Shown: positions 7,977-17,058, counted from the first letter of the stretch. The stretch is 64,000 nt of DNA from Amycolatopsis sp. A133 (GCF_031082405.1 NZ_JAVHJU010000038.1:62001-126000), one strand, 5' to 3'. Numbers and translations are program-made. The notes: generated by a model not told the origin, from the letters alone.

Positions 7977-9428
7977 TCAGTGCGGGCGCGGCACCGCGGT
8001 CAAGTTCCCGCGACGGGCCTTCCTCAGCAGCGCGAAGGCGACCACCACGCCGGCGACCCCGAACCCGGCGCAGGCGGCCATGCCCGCGTGGAACCCGGCG
8101 AGCGCGCCGGACGGCCCCGGCGTCGCGGCGATGTTGGCGGCGATGATCGTCGAGACCACCGCCACCCCGAGCGCTCCGCCGACCTGGAAGGCCGCCACGT
8201 TGATCCCGGAGGCGATGCCGGCGTCGGCCGGCGTCACGCCGGTGAGGGCGGCGGCCACCAGCGCGACCGGGCCGACGCCGAGCCCGAGCCCGAACAGGAC
8301 CAGCCCGGGGAACACCGTCGTCAGGTAGCCGGCGTCGGGCGAGATGCCGATCAGCAGGGCGCTGCCGATCGCGAGCAGCACGAAGGCGGTGACGGCGACG
8401 GGCCGGACGGCCAGCCGGGCCAGTGCCTTCTGCGCGGCGTAGGCGCCGAGGACGGAGGCGATCGGCATCACCGACTGGCTCAGGCCGAACCGGATCGGCG
8501 TGTAGCCCAGCACGCCCAGGGAGTACTGGGAAAGCACGACGGACATGCCGAAGGCGAGCATCGCGATCAGGACGGTCAAGACGTTGCCGCCGAGGACGGT
8601 GGGCGACCGGAACAGCCGCGCGGGCAGCATCGGCGCGGCCGAGCGCCGGTCGACGGCGATGGTGACCGCGGTCAGGACCACGAAGACCACGGCGAGGCCG
8701 AGGATGGGGAAGCTGGTCCAGCCCTGTTCGGGCGCTTCGACGAGCAGGTACACGAGCAGGCCGAGCGCGGCGGTGCTGAGGACCGCGCCCGCGACGCCGA
8801 GCGTGCGGTGCGCCGAGGCGTCCCGGCTTTCGCGCAGCAGCACCGGGCTCAGCACCAGCATGAGCAGCGCCACCGGCACGTTGACGAAGAACAGCGACGG
8901 CCAGCCGAACCACCCGAGCAGCGCCCCGCCGAGCAGCAGGCCGATGGTGGCCCCCATGGCGGCGATCGCGGACCACGCGGCCAGCGCCCGGTTCCGTTCG
9001 CGGCCCTCGGGGAACATGTCGGTGAGGATCGCCAGCGCGGTCGGGGCCATCAGCGCGGCCGAAACACCGTGCAGCGCCCGCGCGACGAGCAGCAGCGGCC
9101 CGGCCGTGGCGAGCGCGGAGAGCACCGACACGAGCAGGAAGAGCGCGGTCCCGAGCATGAAGACCTTGCGGCGTCCGAGCAGGTCGGCGGCCCGCCCGCC
9201 CAGCAGGAGCAGCCCGCCGAAGGTGAGCAGGTTCCCGGAGAGGACCCACTGCGCCTCGACCGGCGACAGCCCCAGATCCGCGGCGATGAGCGGGACGCCC
9301 ATGATCACGCTCTGGGCGTCGAGGATCACCATGAAGTTGGCGGTGCAGAGCAGGACGAGCGCGGCCCACCGCCGGGAATCCGCGGGCCGAGCGGCCGAGT
9401 CCGGCCGCGCCGATTCTGCGAGGGTCAT
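7977..9428 (-). CDS. MFS multidrug-type transporter, 14 helices (DHA2 family)
   Basis: A 483-residue membrane protein. Fourteen hydrophobic segments can be counted, with GGRAADLLGRRKV after helix 2, the conserved MFS loop. Helix 5 has GATIGLLLGGALLGWFGWPSLFFVNVP, the motif C-like region of drug/proton antiporters of the EmrB/QacA type. It probably extrudes a drug-like compound using the proton gradient. The ATG at 9428 is followed by an Ala/Ser/Arg-rich cytoplasmic tail. The next gene upstream on this strand is separated by about 250 bases and a terminator, so this is a single-gene unit. Substrate unknown. Confidence 0.88.
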   Translation of the reverse strand: MTLAESARPDSAARPADSRRWAALVLLCTANFMVILDAQSVIMGVPLIAADLGLSPVEAQWVLSGNLLTFGGLLLLGGRAADLLGRRKVFMLGTALFLLVSVLSALATAGPLLLVARALHGVSAALMAPTALAILTDMFPEGRERNRALAAWSAIAAMGATIGLLLGGALLGWFGWPSLFFVNVPVALLMLVLSPVLLRESRDASAHRTLGVAGAVLSTAALGLLVYLLVEAPEQGWTSFPILGLAVVFVVLTAVTIAVDRRSAAPMLPARLFRSPTVLGGNVLTVLIAMLAFGMSVVLSQYSLGVLGYTPIRFGLSQSVMPIASVLGAYAAQKALARLAVRPVAVTAFVLLAIGSALLIGISPDAGYLTTVFPGLVLFGLGLGVGPVALVAAALTGVTPADAGIASGINVAAFQVGGALGVAVVSTIIAANIAATPGPSGALAGFHAGMAACAGFGVAGVVVAFALLRKARRGNLTAVPRPH

Positions 9429-9636
9429 CCGCGCTCCTTGTGCCGATCCGACTCGGGTGCGCCCCGACCGTACGAACCGGGAGCCGGTGGGCTCTTCTCC
9501 CCCGCTGCGCAAGGAGGGCCGATCGGGGGTTGCCGGGTGGCTCGGCGGTGAGCGCAACCGCCGAGGGCGGGAACCTTCCGTTGTGGGGAGCGGTTCGCTC
9601 AGGTGGTTCTGGATCGGCGGGGCGGGGCGACGGTGC

Positions 9637-9667
9637 CCGGGACCTGCCCGCCCGGGGCAGGTCCCGG
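9637..9667 (-). terminator. Hairpin terminator after the small secreted protein
   Basis: A perfect 13-base stem, CCGGGACCTGCCC with GGGCAGGTCCCGG, and a five-base loop, starting eight bases beyond the stop of the minus-strand gene at 9675. No U tract follows, as is common in actinomycetes. Confidence 0.75.
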
Positions 9668-9674
9668 CCGGGGC

Positions 9675-10184
9675 TCAGCAGCCGCAGGTGTAGTACGTGA
9701 TGTCCCAGTGGTTGCCCTCGTCGCAGTACAGGTTGCCGGATCCCGCCTTCCACTGCGGGTAGCCGTCGCCGCGCAGGCCGATGTAGCCGAAGCTGTTCTT
9801 GATGTAGGAGTCGATGCAGCTGTTGTGCGAAATGTCCACCTTGTAGCCGTTCCAGTGGCTGTAGGTGCCGGACGCGTGCCCGGTCTCGGTGCCGCCGGTG
9901 ATGTTGACGGCGCAGCCGCTGGCCCGCTTCAGCGTGATGACGCCGCTGACCGTGCTCTGGTTGATCTGCTCGTACGACGTGCAGGTCGAGTTGTTCCGGT
10001 TGGTGCAGCCGCCGCTCGACGAGTGCGTCACCCCGGCCGCCGACAGCTGCGACGCCGCCTGCGCCTGGGTGAGCTTGGTGACCTCGACGCTCGCCGACGC
10101 GGTGCCGATGGTGGCGAAGACCGCCGTCGCCGCGGTGGCGGTGAGCCCCAGTGCCGCCCGCGCCAGCATCCGTTGTCCCGGCAT
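9675..10184 (-). CDS. Small secreted Cys-rich protein with LAS-type metallopeptidase-like motifs
   Basis: A 169-residue protein with a clear signal peptide (RMLARAALGLTATAATAVFA, cleavage near TASA-S at about 31). The mature part has SHWNGYKVDIS, where His110 and Asp117 fit the H-x6-D zinc motif of the LAS group (D-Ala-D-Ala peptidases, lysostaphin, Hedgehog). A later NHWDI (His159) could be the third ligand, and GGTETGH (His103) precedes. Seven Cys (60, 68, 91, 123, 154, 167, 169) suggest disulfides. The ATG is preceded by AGGAAGG. The fold is inferred from motif spacing only, so enzymatic activity on peptidoglycan is a suggestion. It is a single-gene unit with its own terminator. Confidence 0.65.
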   Translation of the reverse strand: MPGQRMLARAALGLTATAATAVFATIGTASASVEVTKLTQAQAASQLSAAGVTHSSSGGCTNRNNSTCTSYEQINQSTVSGVITLKRASGCAVNITGGTETGHASGTYSHWNGYKVDISHNSCIDSYIKNSFGYIGLRGDGYPQWKAGSGNLYCDEGNHWDITYYTCGC

Positions 10185-10286
10185 GAGTTGCCTTCCTCTC
10201 CTGCGACGATCCGAACGCCGGTGAGCCAAATCGGGACGGCCATAACTTCGCCAAACCCCGGCCGCCGCGCACCGGGCGGGCCGCCG

Positions 10287-13238
10287 TCAGGTCTTGATCT
10301 TCGCCAAGACTTCACGAGTCCGGTCGTGGTCCGGGGACGCGCTGGTGACGGCGTTGAGGTCCCGCAGCGCCCGCAGCTCCCACAGCGGGAACCCGAGGTC
10401 GCGGAACAAGCCGGCCGAAGTGCGCAGCAGCCGCGCCGCCTCGGCGGCGTTGCCGTCCCCGGCCTGCGTGCGGCCCAGGCCGAGCAGGGCGTACCCGGCG
10501 CCGCGGCGGTCGCGCAGCTCCCGGAACACGCCCAGCGCGAGCAGCAGGTGCCGCCGCGCGCCCGCCGGGTCGCCCGCTCGGCGGCGCGCCTCGGCCAGGC
10601 TGCGGTGGGTGTAGGCGGCGGCGTGCCGGTGCCCGATCTGCTCGAACAGCGCCAGCGACCGCGTCAGGCAGCGCTGCCCGTCGGCGAGTTCCCCGGCGTC
10701 GGTGTGCAGGTCGCCGAGGCTGCGCAGGACGTGTGCCTCCCAGTGCCGCTCGCGCGTGCGGACGGCACCGCCGAGCGCGCCGGCGAGCAGGTCCGCCGCC
10801 TGGTCCTGGCCGCCGTGCCGGCGCAGGACGTCGGCGTAGCGCTTGGCGGCCTGGTCGTGCCAGCGGCCGTCGTCGCATTCGCGGGCGAGCAGCATGCTCA
10901 CCTCGAAGCTCTCGACCGCGCGCCGGACGTCGCCGACGTCCTCGGCCAGCGAGCCCAGCTGCGCCGCCGCGGCCGCCTGCCCGCGGCGGTCCCCGCAGTC
11001 GCGCAACAGGCCGAGCGCTTCCCGCAGCTCGGCCTCGGCGGCCCGCGGGTCACCGCCGTCGAGGTGGACGTCGGCGAGCGCGGCCAGCACCGCGCCGGTG
11101 CCCTGCGGGTCGTCCAGCGCGCGGTAGCGGTGTTCGGCCATGACGAAGTAGTTCCGCGCCCGGCGCCAATGGCCGTGCTGCAGATGCACCGCGCCGAGGT
11201 TGTGGAGCTTCTCGGCCTCCGCGCGCGGGTCACGGCGGCGCCGCGCCGCCGCCAGCCCGAGCACCGAGACGGCGCGGGCGGCGTGGCCGAGCCACGGGGT
11301 GCCCGCCAGCGCCGTGCAGGCGTCCGCGAGCCGTTCGGTCAGCTCGTGCCAGCCGTGCGCGCCCGCCACGCGGACGGCGGCCGCGAGGTGACCGGTCTCC
11401 TCGGCTGCCCAGGCCGCCGGATCGGCCGCGATCCGCCGCGCGAGGACCGGATCCGGCTTCGAGCCGGGTACCCGGCGGCCCCGGGCGTGTTCGGCGTGCA
11501 CCAGCGCGGCTTCGCACGCCCGGCGCAGCGCGGGCTCGTCGGTGCCGGCCGGGTGCTCGGCCAGCACCAGCCGCACGAACGGCGGCACCGCCCACCGCGT
11601 CCCGGCCGGGTCCAGCAGGTGGGCCGCGGCCAGCTCGTCGAGCCGGTCGCGGGCTTCGCCGAGGGGCCGGTCGAGCAGGGCCGCGGCGCTCCAGTCGGGG
11701 AGGGGGACACCGAAGGCGCCGAGCAGCCGCAACAGGGTCACGTCGGCGGCGGAACGGTCCCGCAGCGCCGACGTCACCGCGGCGCGGACGCCGAGGTCGC
11801 CGGCGGTGAGCTCGTCGAGCCGGCGGCGGCCGTCGGCGAGCCGCGCGGCGAGGTCGGCGACGCGCTGGTTCGGCCGCGTCGCGAGCTTCACCCCGGCGAT
11901 CCGGACGGCGAGCGCAAGGCCGCCGCAGTGCTCGATGAGCCGTTGCGCCGCTTCGGGTTCCTCCCGCAGCCTCGGTTCGCCCGCGATCGCCGCCAGCAAC
12001 GCCCAGGCGTCCTCTGTGGACAGTGATGGCACCGGGATCGCCCGCGCGCCGCACAGTCCCGGCAGCTCCCGGCGCGTGGTGACCAGCGTGGCGCAGCCGG
12101 GCCCGCTCGGCAGCAGGGCGCGCACCTGGGCCTCGGACGCGGCGTCCTCGAGCAGCACGAGCAGCCGCCGGTCGGCGGTGTACCCGCGCCAGAGCCCGGT
12201 CAGGCCCGCCCGGTCGGCCAGCTCGGCCGGTGTTGCGCCGAGCCGGCGCAGGAGCCCCGTCAGCACGGTCGCCGGCTCGGCCGGTGTCCCGTCCGCGGTG
12301 CGCAGCGAAGCGGTCAGCTGGCCGTCGGGGAACCGGCGGCGGGCCCGCCACGCGGCCTGGACCGCCAGCGCGGACTTCCCGGCCCCGGCGGCCCCGTGCA
12401 GCACGACCGGGGCCGGGCCCCGCAGCGCGCGGGCGACGCCGGCGAGCTCGGCGCCGCGCCCGGTGAAGTCGGGCACCGCGGGCGGGAGCTGGGCGGGCGG
12501 CCCCGGCGTCGTCCACTCCGTGCCGGCGATCCGGCGGTACACCGCGACGAGGTCGGCGCCCGGCCACACACCCGCCTCGTCCCACAGCGCCCGCCGGGTC
12601 CGGCGGAGCACCTCCAGTGCCGACTCGCGGCGGCCGACGGCGCCGAGCGCGGCGGCGAGCCGGGCGGCGAACCGTTCGTCGGCCGGCCGCGCCGCGACCA
12701 CTGGGTCGAGCCGTTCGACGACGGACCGGCCGTCGCCGTCGGCGAGCTCCAGCTCGACCAGCTGCAGCAGCGCGGCCGACCGTCGGTCCTCCAGCCACAG
12801 CTTGTGCGCCTCCAGCAGCGGCCCGCCCGCGACGTCGGCGAACGCGTCGCCCCGCCAGCACGCCAGGGCCCGTTCGAGCGTGCGGCGGCGCTGCGCCCGG
12901 TCGTCGGCGCCCGAAGCCAGCAGCGCGAGGAAGTCGTCCGCGTCCAGCTCCCCCGGCTCGACCGACAGGGCGTAGCCCCGCGGCCCGGACCGCAGCCGCT
13001 GCCCGGCCTCGGCGGCCCCGAGACCGGGCGAGAGCGTCTTGCGCAGCTTCGACACGGTGACCTGGACGACCGCCGCGGCGCTCGACGGCGCCCCGTCCGG
13101 CCACAGCTCGTCGACCAGCGTGTCGCGGCCGACGAACCGGCCGGGGCGGGCGAGGAGGACGGCGAGCAGCCGCCGCGGCTGGGCCGCCGACGGCAGTGCG
13201 ACGGTGGCCGTCAACGGGCCGAGGACCTGGAACCGCAC
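10287..13238 (-). CDS. AfsR/SARP-family transcriptional regulator with NB-ARC and TPR domains
   Basis: A 983-residue regulator with the AfsR layout. The N-terminal winged helix runs from MRFQVLGPLTA through VSKLRKTLSP to GPRGYALSV. A bacterial transcriptional activation domain spans about 95-240. A STAND ATPase has P-loop GAAGAGKSAL (about 283) and VLLEDAASEAQVRALLP. TPR-like helices (HNLGAVHLQHGHWRRARNYF and others) fill the C-terminal third. Such proteins bind promoter direct repeats and often activate antibiotic or morphology genes. No biosynthetic cluster lies beside it here, so its target is unknown. GTG start. Confidence 0.88.
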   Translation of the reverse strand: MRFQVLGPLTATVALPSAAQPRRLLAVLLARPGRFVGRDTLVDELWPDGAPSSAAAVVQVTVSKLRKTLSPGLGAAEAGQRLRSGPRGYALSVEPGELDADDFLALLASGADDRAQRRRTLERALACWRGDAFADVAGGPLLEAHKLWLEDRRSAALLQLVELELADGDGRSVVERLDPVVAARPADERFAARLAAALGAVGRRESALEVLRRTRRALWDEAGVWPGADLVAVYRRIAGTEWTTPGPPAQLPPAVPDFTGRGAELAGVARALRGPAPVVLHGAAGAGKSALAVQAAWRARRRFPDGQLTASLRTADGTPAEPATVLTGLLRRLGATPAELADRAGLTGLWRGYTADRRLLVLLEDAASEAQVRALLPSGPGCATLVTTRRELPGLCGARAIPVPSLSTEDAWALLAAIAGEPRLREEPEAAQRLIEHCGGLALAVRIAGVKLATRPNQRVADLAARLADGRRRLDELTAGDLGVRAAVTSALRDRSAADVTLLRLLGAFGVPLPDWSAAALLDRPLGEARDRLDELAAAHLLDPAGTRWAVPPFVRLVLAEHPAGTDEPALRRACEAALVHAEHARGRRVPGSKPDPVLARRIAADPAAWAAEETGHLAAAVRVAGAHGWHELTERLADACTALAGTPWLGHAARAVSVLGLAAARRRRDPRAEAEKLHNLGAVHLQHGHWRRARNYFVMAEHRYRALDDPQGTGAVLAALADVHLDGGDPRAAEAELREALGLLRDCGDRRGQAAAAAQLGSLAEDVGDVRRAVESFEVSMLLARECDDGRWHDQAAKRYADVLRRHGGQDQAADLLAGALGGAVRTRERHWEAHVLRSLGDLHTDAGELADGQRCLTRSLALFEQIGHRHAAAYTHRSLAEARRRAGDPAGARRHLLLALGVFRELRDRRGAGYALLGLGRTQAGDGNAAEAARLLRTSAGLFRDLGFPLWELRALRDLNAVTSASPDHDRTREVLAKIKT

Positions 13239-13343
13239 GGCTACAACACCCCACCCGCGAGATCACCTGATCGAGCGAGCTGAATCTAACCTTCCGGCGC
13301 GCCGGGGGAACCCCGCTCACCCGGATGGCCGACGACGTTCGCC

Positions 13344-14048
13344 TCAGGCGTGGGCGAGCAGCTTGTCCCGCAGCGCCGGGTTCGCCGCCAGCCCCTCGCG
13401 CAGCGTGTGCTCGCGCAGCGGCTTAAGGTCGCCGTAGGGCTGGTTCGCCCAGTCGAGAGCGCCCTGCGGCGGCTCGGGGTCGTACTCGATGGCGAACTGG
13501 ACGGTCGTCGCGAGCTGCCGTCCGGCCAGCCGTTCCACCAGGTGCAGCGCCAGGTCGATGCCGGCCGAGACACCCGCCGCGGTGATCACCGGGCCGTCCT
13601 CGACCCACCGCCGTGCCACCGGGGTCGCGCCGAGCGCGGTCAGCAGGTCGCGGAACATCCAGTGCGTCGTCGCCCGCCTGCCTTCCAGGAGCCCCGCCGC
13701 GCCGAGGACGAGCGAGCCGGTGCAGACCGACGTCACCAGTTCGGCGCCTTCGGCCGCCGTGCGCAGCCAGGTGAGGAGGTGTTCGTCCGACATCGCCTGC
13801 AACGTCGGCACGGTGCCGCCGGGCACCAGCACCGCGAAGGGGGACGGCACCTCGTCGAACGTGTGGCCGGGAGCGATCCGCAGCGGCGTGTCGGTGCCGA
13901 CGGTGTCCTTCGTGGCACCGACGACGACGGTCCGGTAGGCGGGATTCAGCTGCGCCAGCGCGCTCAGCACCTGAAGCGGCCCCACGAGGTCCAGCGGCGT
14001 GAGGCCGGGGTACACGACGAAGGCGATGGTCTTCTGCTCATCGGTCAT
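13344..14048 (-). CDS. DJ-1/PfpI family protein, isonitrile hydratase-like
   Basis: A 234-residue DJ-1/PfpI protein: IAFVVYPGLTPLDLVGPLQV, then VLVPGG, then the nucleophile elbow TSVCTGSLVLGAAGLL, followed by RRATTHW. This combination is shared with isonitrile (isocyanide) hydratase InhA and the sensor domain of GlxA regulators. The Cys in VCTGS is the expected active residue. It is transcribed divergently from a GlxA-type regulator with a paralogous domain, which probably controls it. The native substrate is not known. Confidence 0.8.
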   Translation of the reverse strand: MTDEQKTIAFVVYPGLTPLDLVGPLQVLSALAQLNPAYRTVVVGATKDTVGTDTPLRIAPGHTFDEVPSPFAVLVPGGTVPTLQAMSDEHLLTWLRTAAEGAELVTSVCTGSLVLGAAGLLEGRRATTHWMFRDLLTALGATPVARRWVEDGPVITAAGVSAGIDLALHLVERLAGRQLATTVQFAIEYDPEPPQGALDWANQPYGDLKPLREHTLREGLAANPALRDKLLAHA

Positions 14049-14091
14049 GCTGCCGAGCTTGGGGAGACTCCGGGTGGCGGGCGGCCCGGAT

Positions 14092-14118
14092 GTCCGAATT
14101 CCTGCGAACCACGTCCGA
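14092..14118 (+). promoter_or_regulatory. Candidate AraC-type direct-repeat site
   Basis: GTCCGA occurs at 14092 and again at 14113, exactly 21 bases apart on one face of the helix, in the 98-base region between the divergent DJ-1 and GlxA genes. AraC-family activators usually bind direct repeats with this spacing. Short half-sites make a chance match possible. Confidence 0.3.
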
Positions 14119-14146
14119 GCGCCGGTCGGGCTGCTAGCGTTCGATC

Positions 14147-15124
14147 ATGCCAGGCTCACCCAGACGGGTCGCGATCGTCGGTTACGCCGACGCCGAGCTG
14201 CTGGACATCGCCTGCCCCGCCGACGTGTTCGACGCCGCGAACCGGCTCGGCGCGCGGCCGCCGTACGAGCTGCAGCTGGCTTCGGTCGACGGGCACGGCA
14301 TCCGCACCTGCTCCGGGCTGACGCTGCAGCCGCACCTGCGGCTCGACCAGGTCGCCGGCGATCTCGACACGCTGGTCGTCGCCGGCGGCTGGGGCAGCAC
14401 GGCCGCGGCGGCCGACGAGCGCATCCTGGCCCACGTCCGGCGGCTCGCCCGGACCAGCCGCCGGGTCGCGTCGGTGTGCACGGGCGCGGAGGTGCTGGCG
14501 GCGGCCGGGCTGCTCAACGGCCGCCGCGCGACGACGCACTGGCGGTACGCGGCGCGGCTGGCCCGCGACTACCCGTCGGTGACGGTGGACCCGGTGCCGC
14601 TGTACGTCCGCCACGGCAACGTCTACACGGCCGCGGGCGTGACGAGCGGGCTCGACCTGACGCTGTCGCTGGTGGAGGCCGACCACGGCCCGTCGCTGGC
14701 CCGCGAGGCGGCCCGCGCCCTGGTCACGTACCTGCAGCGGCCGGGGAACCAGGCCCAGGTCAGCCTCTTCCTGACCGGGCCGCCGCCGGAGCACCGCGAA
14801 GTCCGCGACCTCACCGCGTACATCGCCGAGCACCTCGACGCCGACCTCGGCACCCCGGCCCTCGCGGCCCGCGCCGGGATCGGCACCCGCCAGCTGACCC
14901 GCCTGTTCGACGCCCACCTCGGCACCACCCCGGGCCGCTACGTCCGCACGATCCGCACGGAACACGCGGCGCGCCTGCTGTCGGGCACCGACCTCCCGCT
15001 GGCCACGATCGCCCGCCGCTGCGGCTTCGGCTCGACGGAAACCCTCCGCCAGGCGTTCCTCGACCACTTCGACACGCCGCCTTCGGCTTACCGCCGCGTC
15101 CACATCCGCCAAGCCTACGGCTGA
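14147..15124 (+). CDS. GlxA-type transcriptional regulator (DJ-1 domain plus AraC HTH)
   Basis: A 325-residue regulator. Residues 1-190 form a DJ-1/PfpI-like domain with DTLVVAGG and the SVCTGAEVLAAAGLL elbow. Residues 215-325 carry two AraC helix-turn-helices: TPALAARAGIGTRQLTRLF and PLATIARRCGFGSTETLRQAF, ending with FDTPPSAYRR. The ATG at 14147 lies 98 bases from the divergent DJ-1 gene, its likely target. The stop codon lies inside the first unit of the 21-base repeat array that follows. Confidence 0.88.
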   Translation: MPGSPRRVAIVGYADAELLDIACPADVFDAANRLGARPPYELQLASVDGHGIRTCSGLTLQPHLRLDQVAGDLDTLVVAGGWGSTAAAADERILAHVRRLARTSRRVASVCTGAEVLAAAGLLNGRRATTHWRYAARLARDYPSVTVDPVPLYVRHGNVYTAAGVTSGLDLTLSLVEADHGPSLAREAARALVTYLQRPGNQAQVSLFLTGPPPEHREVRDLTAYIAEHLDADLGTPALAARAGIGTRQLTRLFDAHLGTTPGRYVRTIRTEHAARLLSGTDLPLATIARRCGFGSTETLRQAFLDHFDTPPSAYRRVHIRQAYG

Positions 15125-15320
15125 GCCCCGAGATGCCCCACCAATCACGCGAGATGCCCTTCTGATCACGTGAGATGCCCGCCCAATCACGTGTGATGCC
15201 CTTCTGATCACGTGAGATACGCGCTCGATCACGCGAGTCACGTCCCTGATCACGCGAGTTGCGGTTCCAATCACGCGACTTACGGTTCCAATCACGCGAG
15301 TTGCGGTTCCGAGCACGGCG
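15123..15320. repeat. Tandem array of a 21-base unit (core ATCACGCGAG), all in one orientation
   Basis: Eight units start with ATCACG at 15144, 15165, 15186, 15207, 15228, 15249, 15270 and 15291, exactly 21 bases apart. Degenerate units flank them at 15123 (overlapping the GlxA stop) and 15312. The first half, ATCACG(C/T)GAG, is strongly kept, and the second half drifts from ATGCCC-type to TTGCGGTTCC-type. The same unit occurs at 29888-30024 and 46728-46859. Twenty-one bases is two helical turns, so every core faces the same side. There are no spacers, so it is not a CRISPR array. Function unknown. Confidence 0.9.
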
Positions 15321-15383
15321 CATCGGGACGAACCGGGCCGTCGGCGGCCCCTCGCGCGGGATGCCGGATCCCGCTGTCAGGAT

Positions 15384-17042
15384 GTGCGGGTGGACCGCCC
15401 CGACCTCGACGACGACGAAACCGGCCCGATCCGCCGGATCACGGACGAGGTGTCCCTTTCGCCGGGCCACGGCACGTCCGGAACGCCGGTTACGCCCCGG
15501 AAACCTGCCCGCCGGGCCCCGTCCGAGGACGCCCGCCGCGCGGCCGACCCCGCCCGCCGCCGTACCGAGACGGGGTCCCAGCGCCTTCCGTCGGGGACGA
15601 CGGGCGCCCAGCGGATCCCCGCCGAGGACAAGCGAACCGACACCGGGCCCCAGCGCGCCGCCCGCCACACCGGGCCGCAGCGGATTCCGGGTGAAACCGG
15701 ACGCGGGGACGCAGCGGCACCACGCACCCGCCGCGGAGACACCGGACCGCAGCGGGTTCCCGACCCCGGCGCCCGCCCTCGGCGCAAAACCGCGGCAGAA
15801 ACCGGACCCGCGCCCACCGGACACGGCCATGGCCACGGCCACAACCACGGCCCCGCCGCCCCGGCGTCGCGCCGCGTCCGGCTGCTGCTGATCTGGCTGC
15901 TGGCTCCGCTCGCCCTCGCCACCGTCGTCGGGATGATCGTCCTCTACCCCTGGGGCAAGGCCTCCCCCACCAGCGTCGTCCCCCAGGGCACCCCCGTGCA
16001 CGCCGACGTCGGGGCCACCGCCACCGGCCCCTGCCTCGCCCAGGGCCAGGTGCAGGTCGGCGACCAGACGGACCCGAACGCGAAACCCTGCCTGACCGTC
16101 GAGCTCACCATGACCGACGGCCCGGCCAGCGGGAAGCCGCTGCGGCTGACCGTGCCGATCGAGCCCAGCACACCGCGCTTCGCCGCCGGGGACGCCGTGG
16201 TGCTCGCCTACAACGGCGGGAACGCCGGGGATCCGGCGAGCTTCCAGCTGGTCGACTTCCAGCGCGGCACCCCGCTGCTCGTGCTGGCCGCGCTCTTCGC
16301 CGTCGCCGTGCTGGTGCTGGGCCGCTGGCAGGGCGTTGCCGCGCTCGTCGCGCTCGGGCTGTCCTTCGTCGTCATCGCGCTGTTCATCCTCCCCGCCATC
16401 CTCGCCGGGGAAAACCCGCTGGTCGTGGCCATCGCCGGCGCGGGCGCGATCATGTTCATCGCGCTGTACCTGACCCACGGCCTGTCCGCGCGGACGTCCG
16501 CGGCCGTGCTCGGCACGCTCGTCAGCCTCGCCCTCATCGGCGTCCTGTCCGCGATCTTCTCCGCCGCGGCCTCGCTGACCGGGCTCGACGACAGCACGTC
16601 GACGCTGATCGGGTCGCTCGGTCACGGCATCGACGCGCGGGGGCTGCTGCTCGCCGGCGTCGTGATCGGCGCGCTCGGCGTGCTCGACGACGTGACCGTC
16701 ACCCAGACCAGCGCGGTCTGGGAGCTCCGCCGCGCCAACCCGGACCTGACCTGGCGGGAGCTGTACCGCTCGGGCCTGCGGATCGGCCGCGACCACGTCG
16801 GTTCGGCGGTCAACACGCTCGTGATGGCCTACGCCGGGGCCGCGCTGCCGGTGCTGCTGTACTCGTCGATCTCCGGGGTCGGGCTCGGTGCCCTGCTCGG
16901 CAGTGAGGACATCGCGCAGGAGATCATCCGCACGCTCGCCGGCAGCGTCGGCATCGTCGCGGCCGTGCCGGTGACCACCGTCCTGGCCGCCCTGATCGCC
17001 TCCCGCGAGCCGGCCGGGCACCTCGGCGGCACGCCGGCGTGA
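15384..17042 (+). CDS. YibE/F-family membrane protein with a repeat-rich cytoplasmic tail
   Basis: A 552-residue protein. Residues 1-162 are polar and carry five short repeats, TG(S/A/P)QR(L/I/V)P (63-69, 73-79, 87-93 degenerate, 96-102, 120-126), and a His-rich stretch GHGHGHGHNHG near 147. One membrane helix (about 166-187) leads to an external domain, then about seven helices. These contain the YibE/F features LFILPAILAGENPLVVA, LGVLDDVTVTQTSAVWEL and NTLVMAYAGAALPVLL. YibE/F proteins are conserved but their transport role is unproven. Start is GTG at 15384 or 15390; both have weak ribosome sites. Confidence 0.82.
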   Translation: MRVDRPDLDDDETGPIRRITDEVSLSPGHGTSGTPVTPRKPARRAPSEDARRAADPARRRTETGSQRLPSGTTGAQRIPAEDKRTDTGPQRAARHTGPQRIPGETGRGDAAAPRTRRGDTGPQRVPDPGARPRRKTAAETGPAPTGHGHGHGHNHGPAAPASRRVRLLLIWLLAPLALATVVGMIVLYPWGKASPTSVVPQGTPVHADVGATATGPCLAQGQVQVGDQTDPNAKPCLTVELTMTDGPASGKPLRLTVPIEPSTPRFAAGDAVVLAYNGGNAGDPASFQLVDFQRGTPLLVLAALFAVAVLVLGRWQGVAALVALGLSFVVIALFILPAILAGENPLVVAIAGAGAIMFIALYLTHGLSARTSAAVLGTLVSLALIGVLSAIFSAAASLTGLDDSTSTLIGSLGHGIDARGLLLAGVVIGALGVLDDVTVTQTSAVWELRRANPDLTWRELYRSGLRIGRDHVGSAVNTLVMAYAGAALPVLLYSSISGVGLGALLGSEDIAQEIIRTLAGSVGIVAAVPVTTVLAALIASREPAGHLGGTPA

Positions 17043-17058
17043 CTCAGTCCAGCGTCAC

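Noticed and set aside
9603-12026. Long plus-strand frame opposite the first SARP gene
   Set aside because: Shadow of the SARP gene: composition rich in Arg, Gly and Gln, no domain, and the opposite strand carries a recognisable AfsR protein.
15123-15320. Reading the 21-base array as a CRISPR or as a coding heptad repeat
   Set aside because: There are no unique spacers and no cas genes. The heptad translation on the minus strand has no start or conserved partner and overlaps the GlxA gene end.
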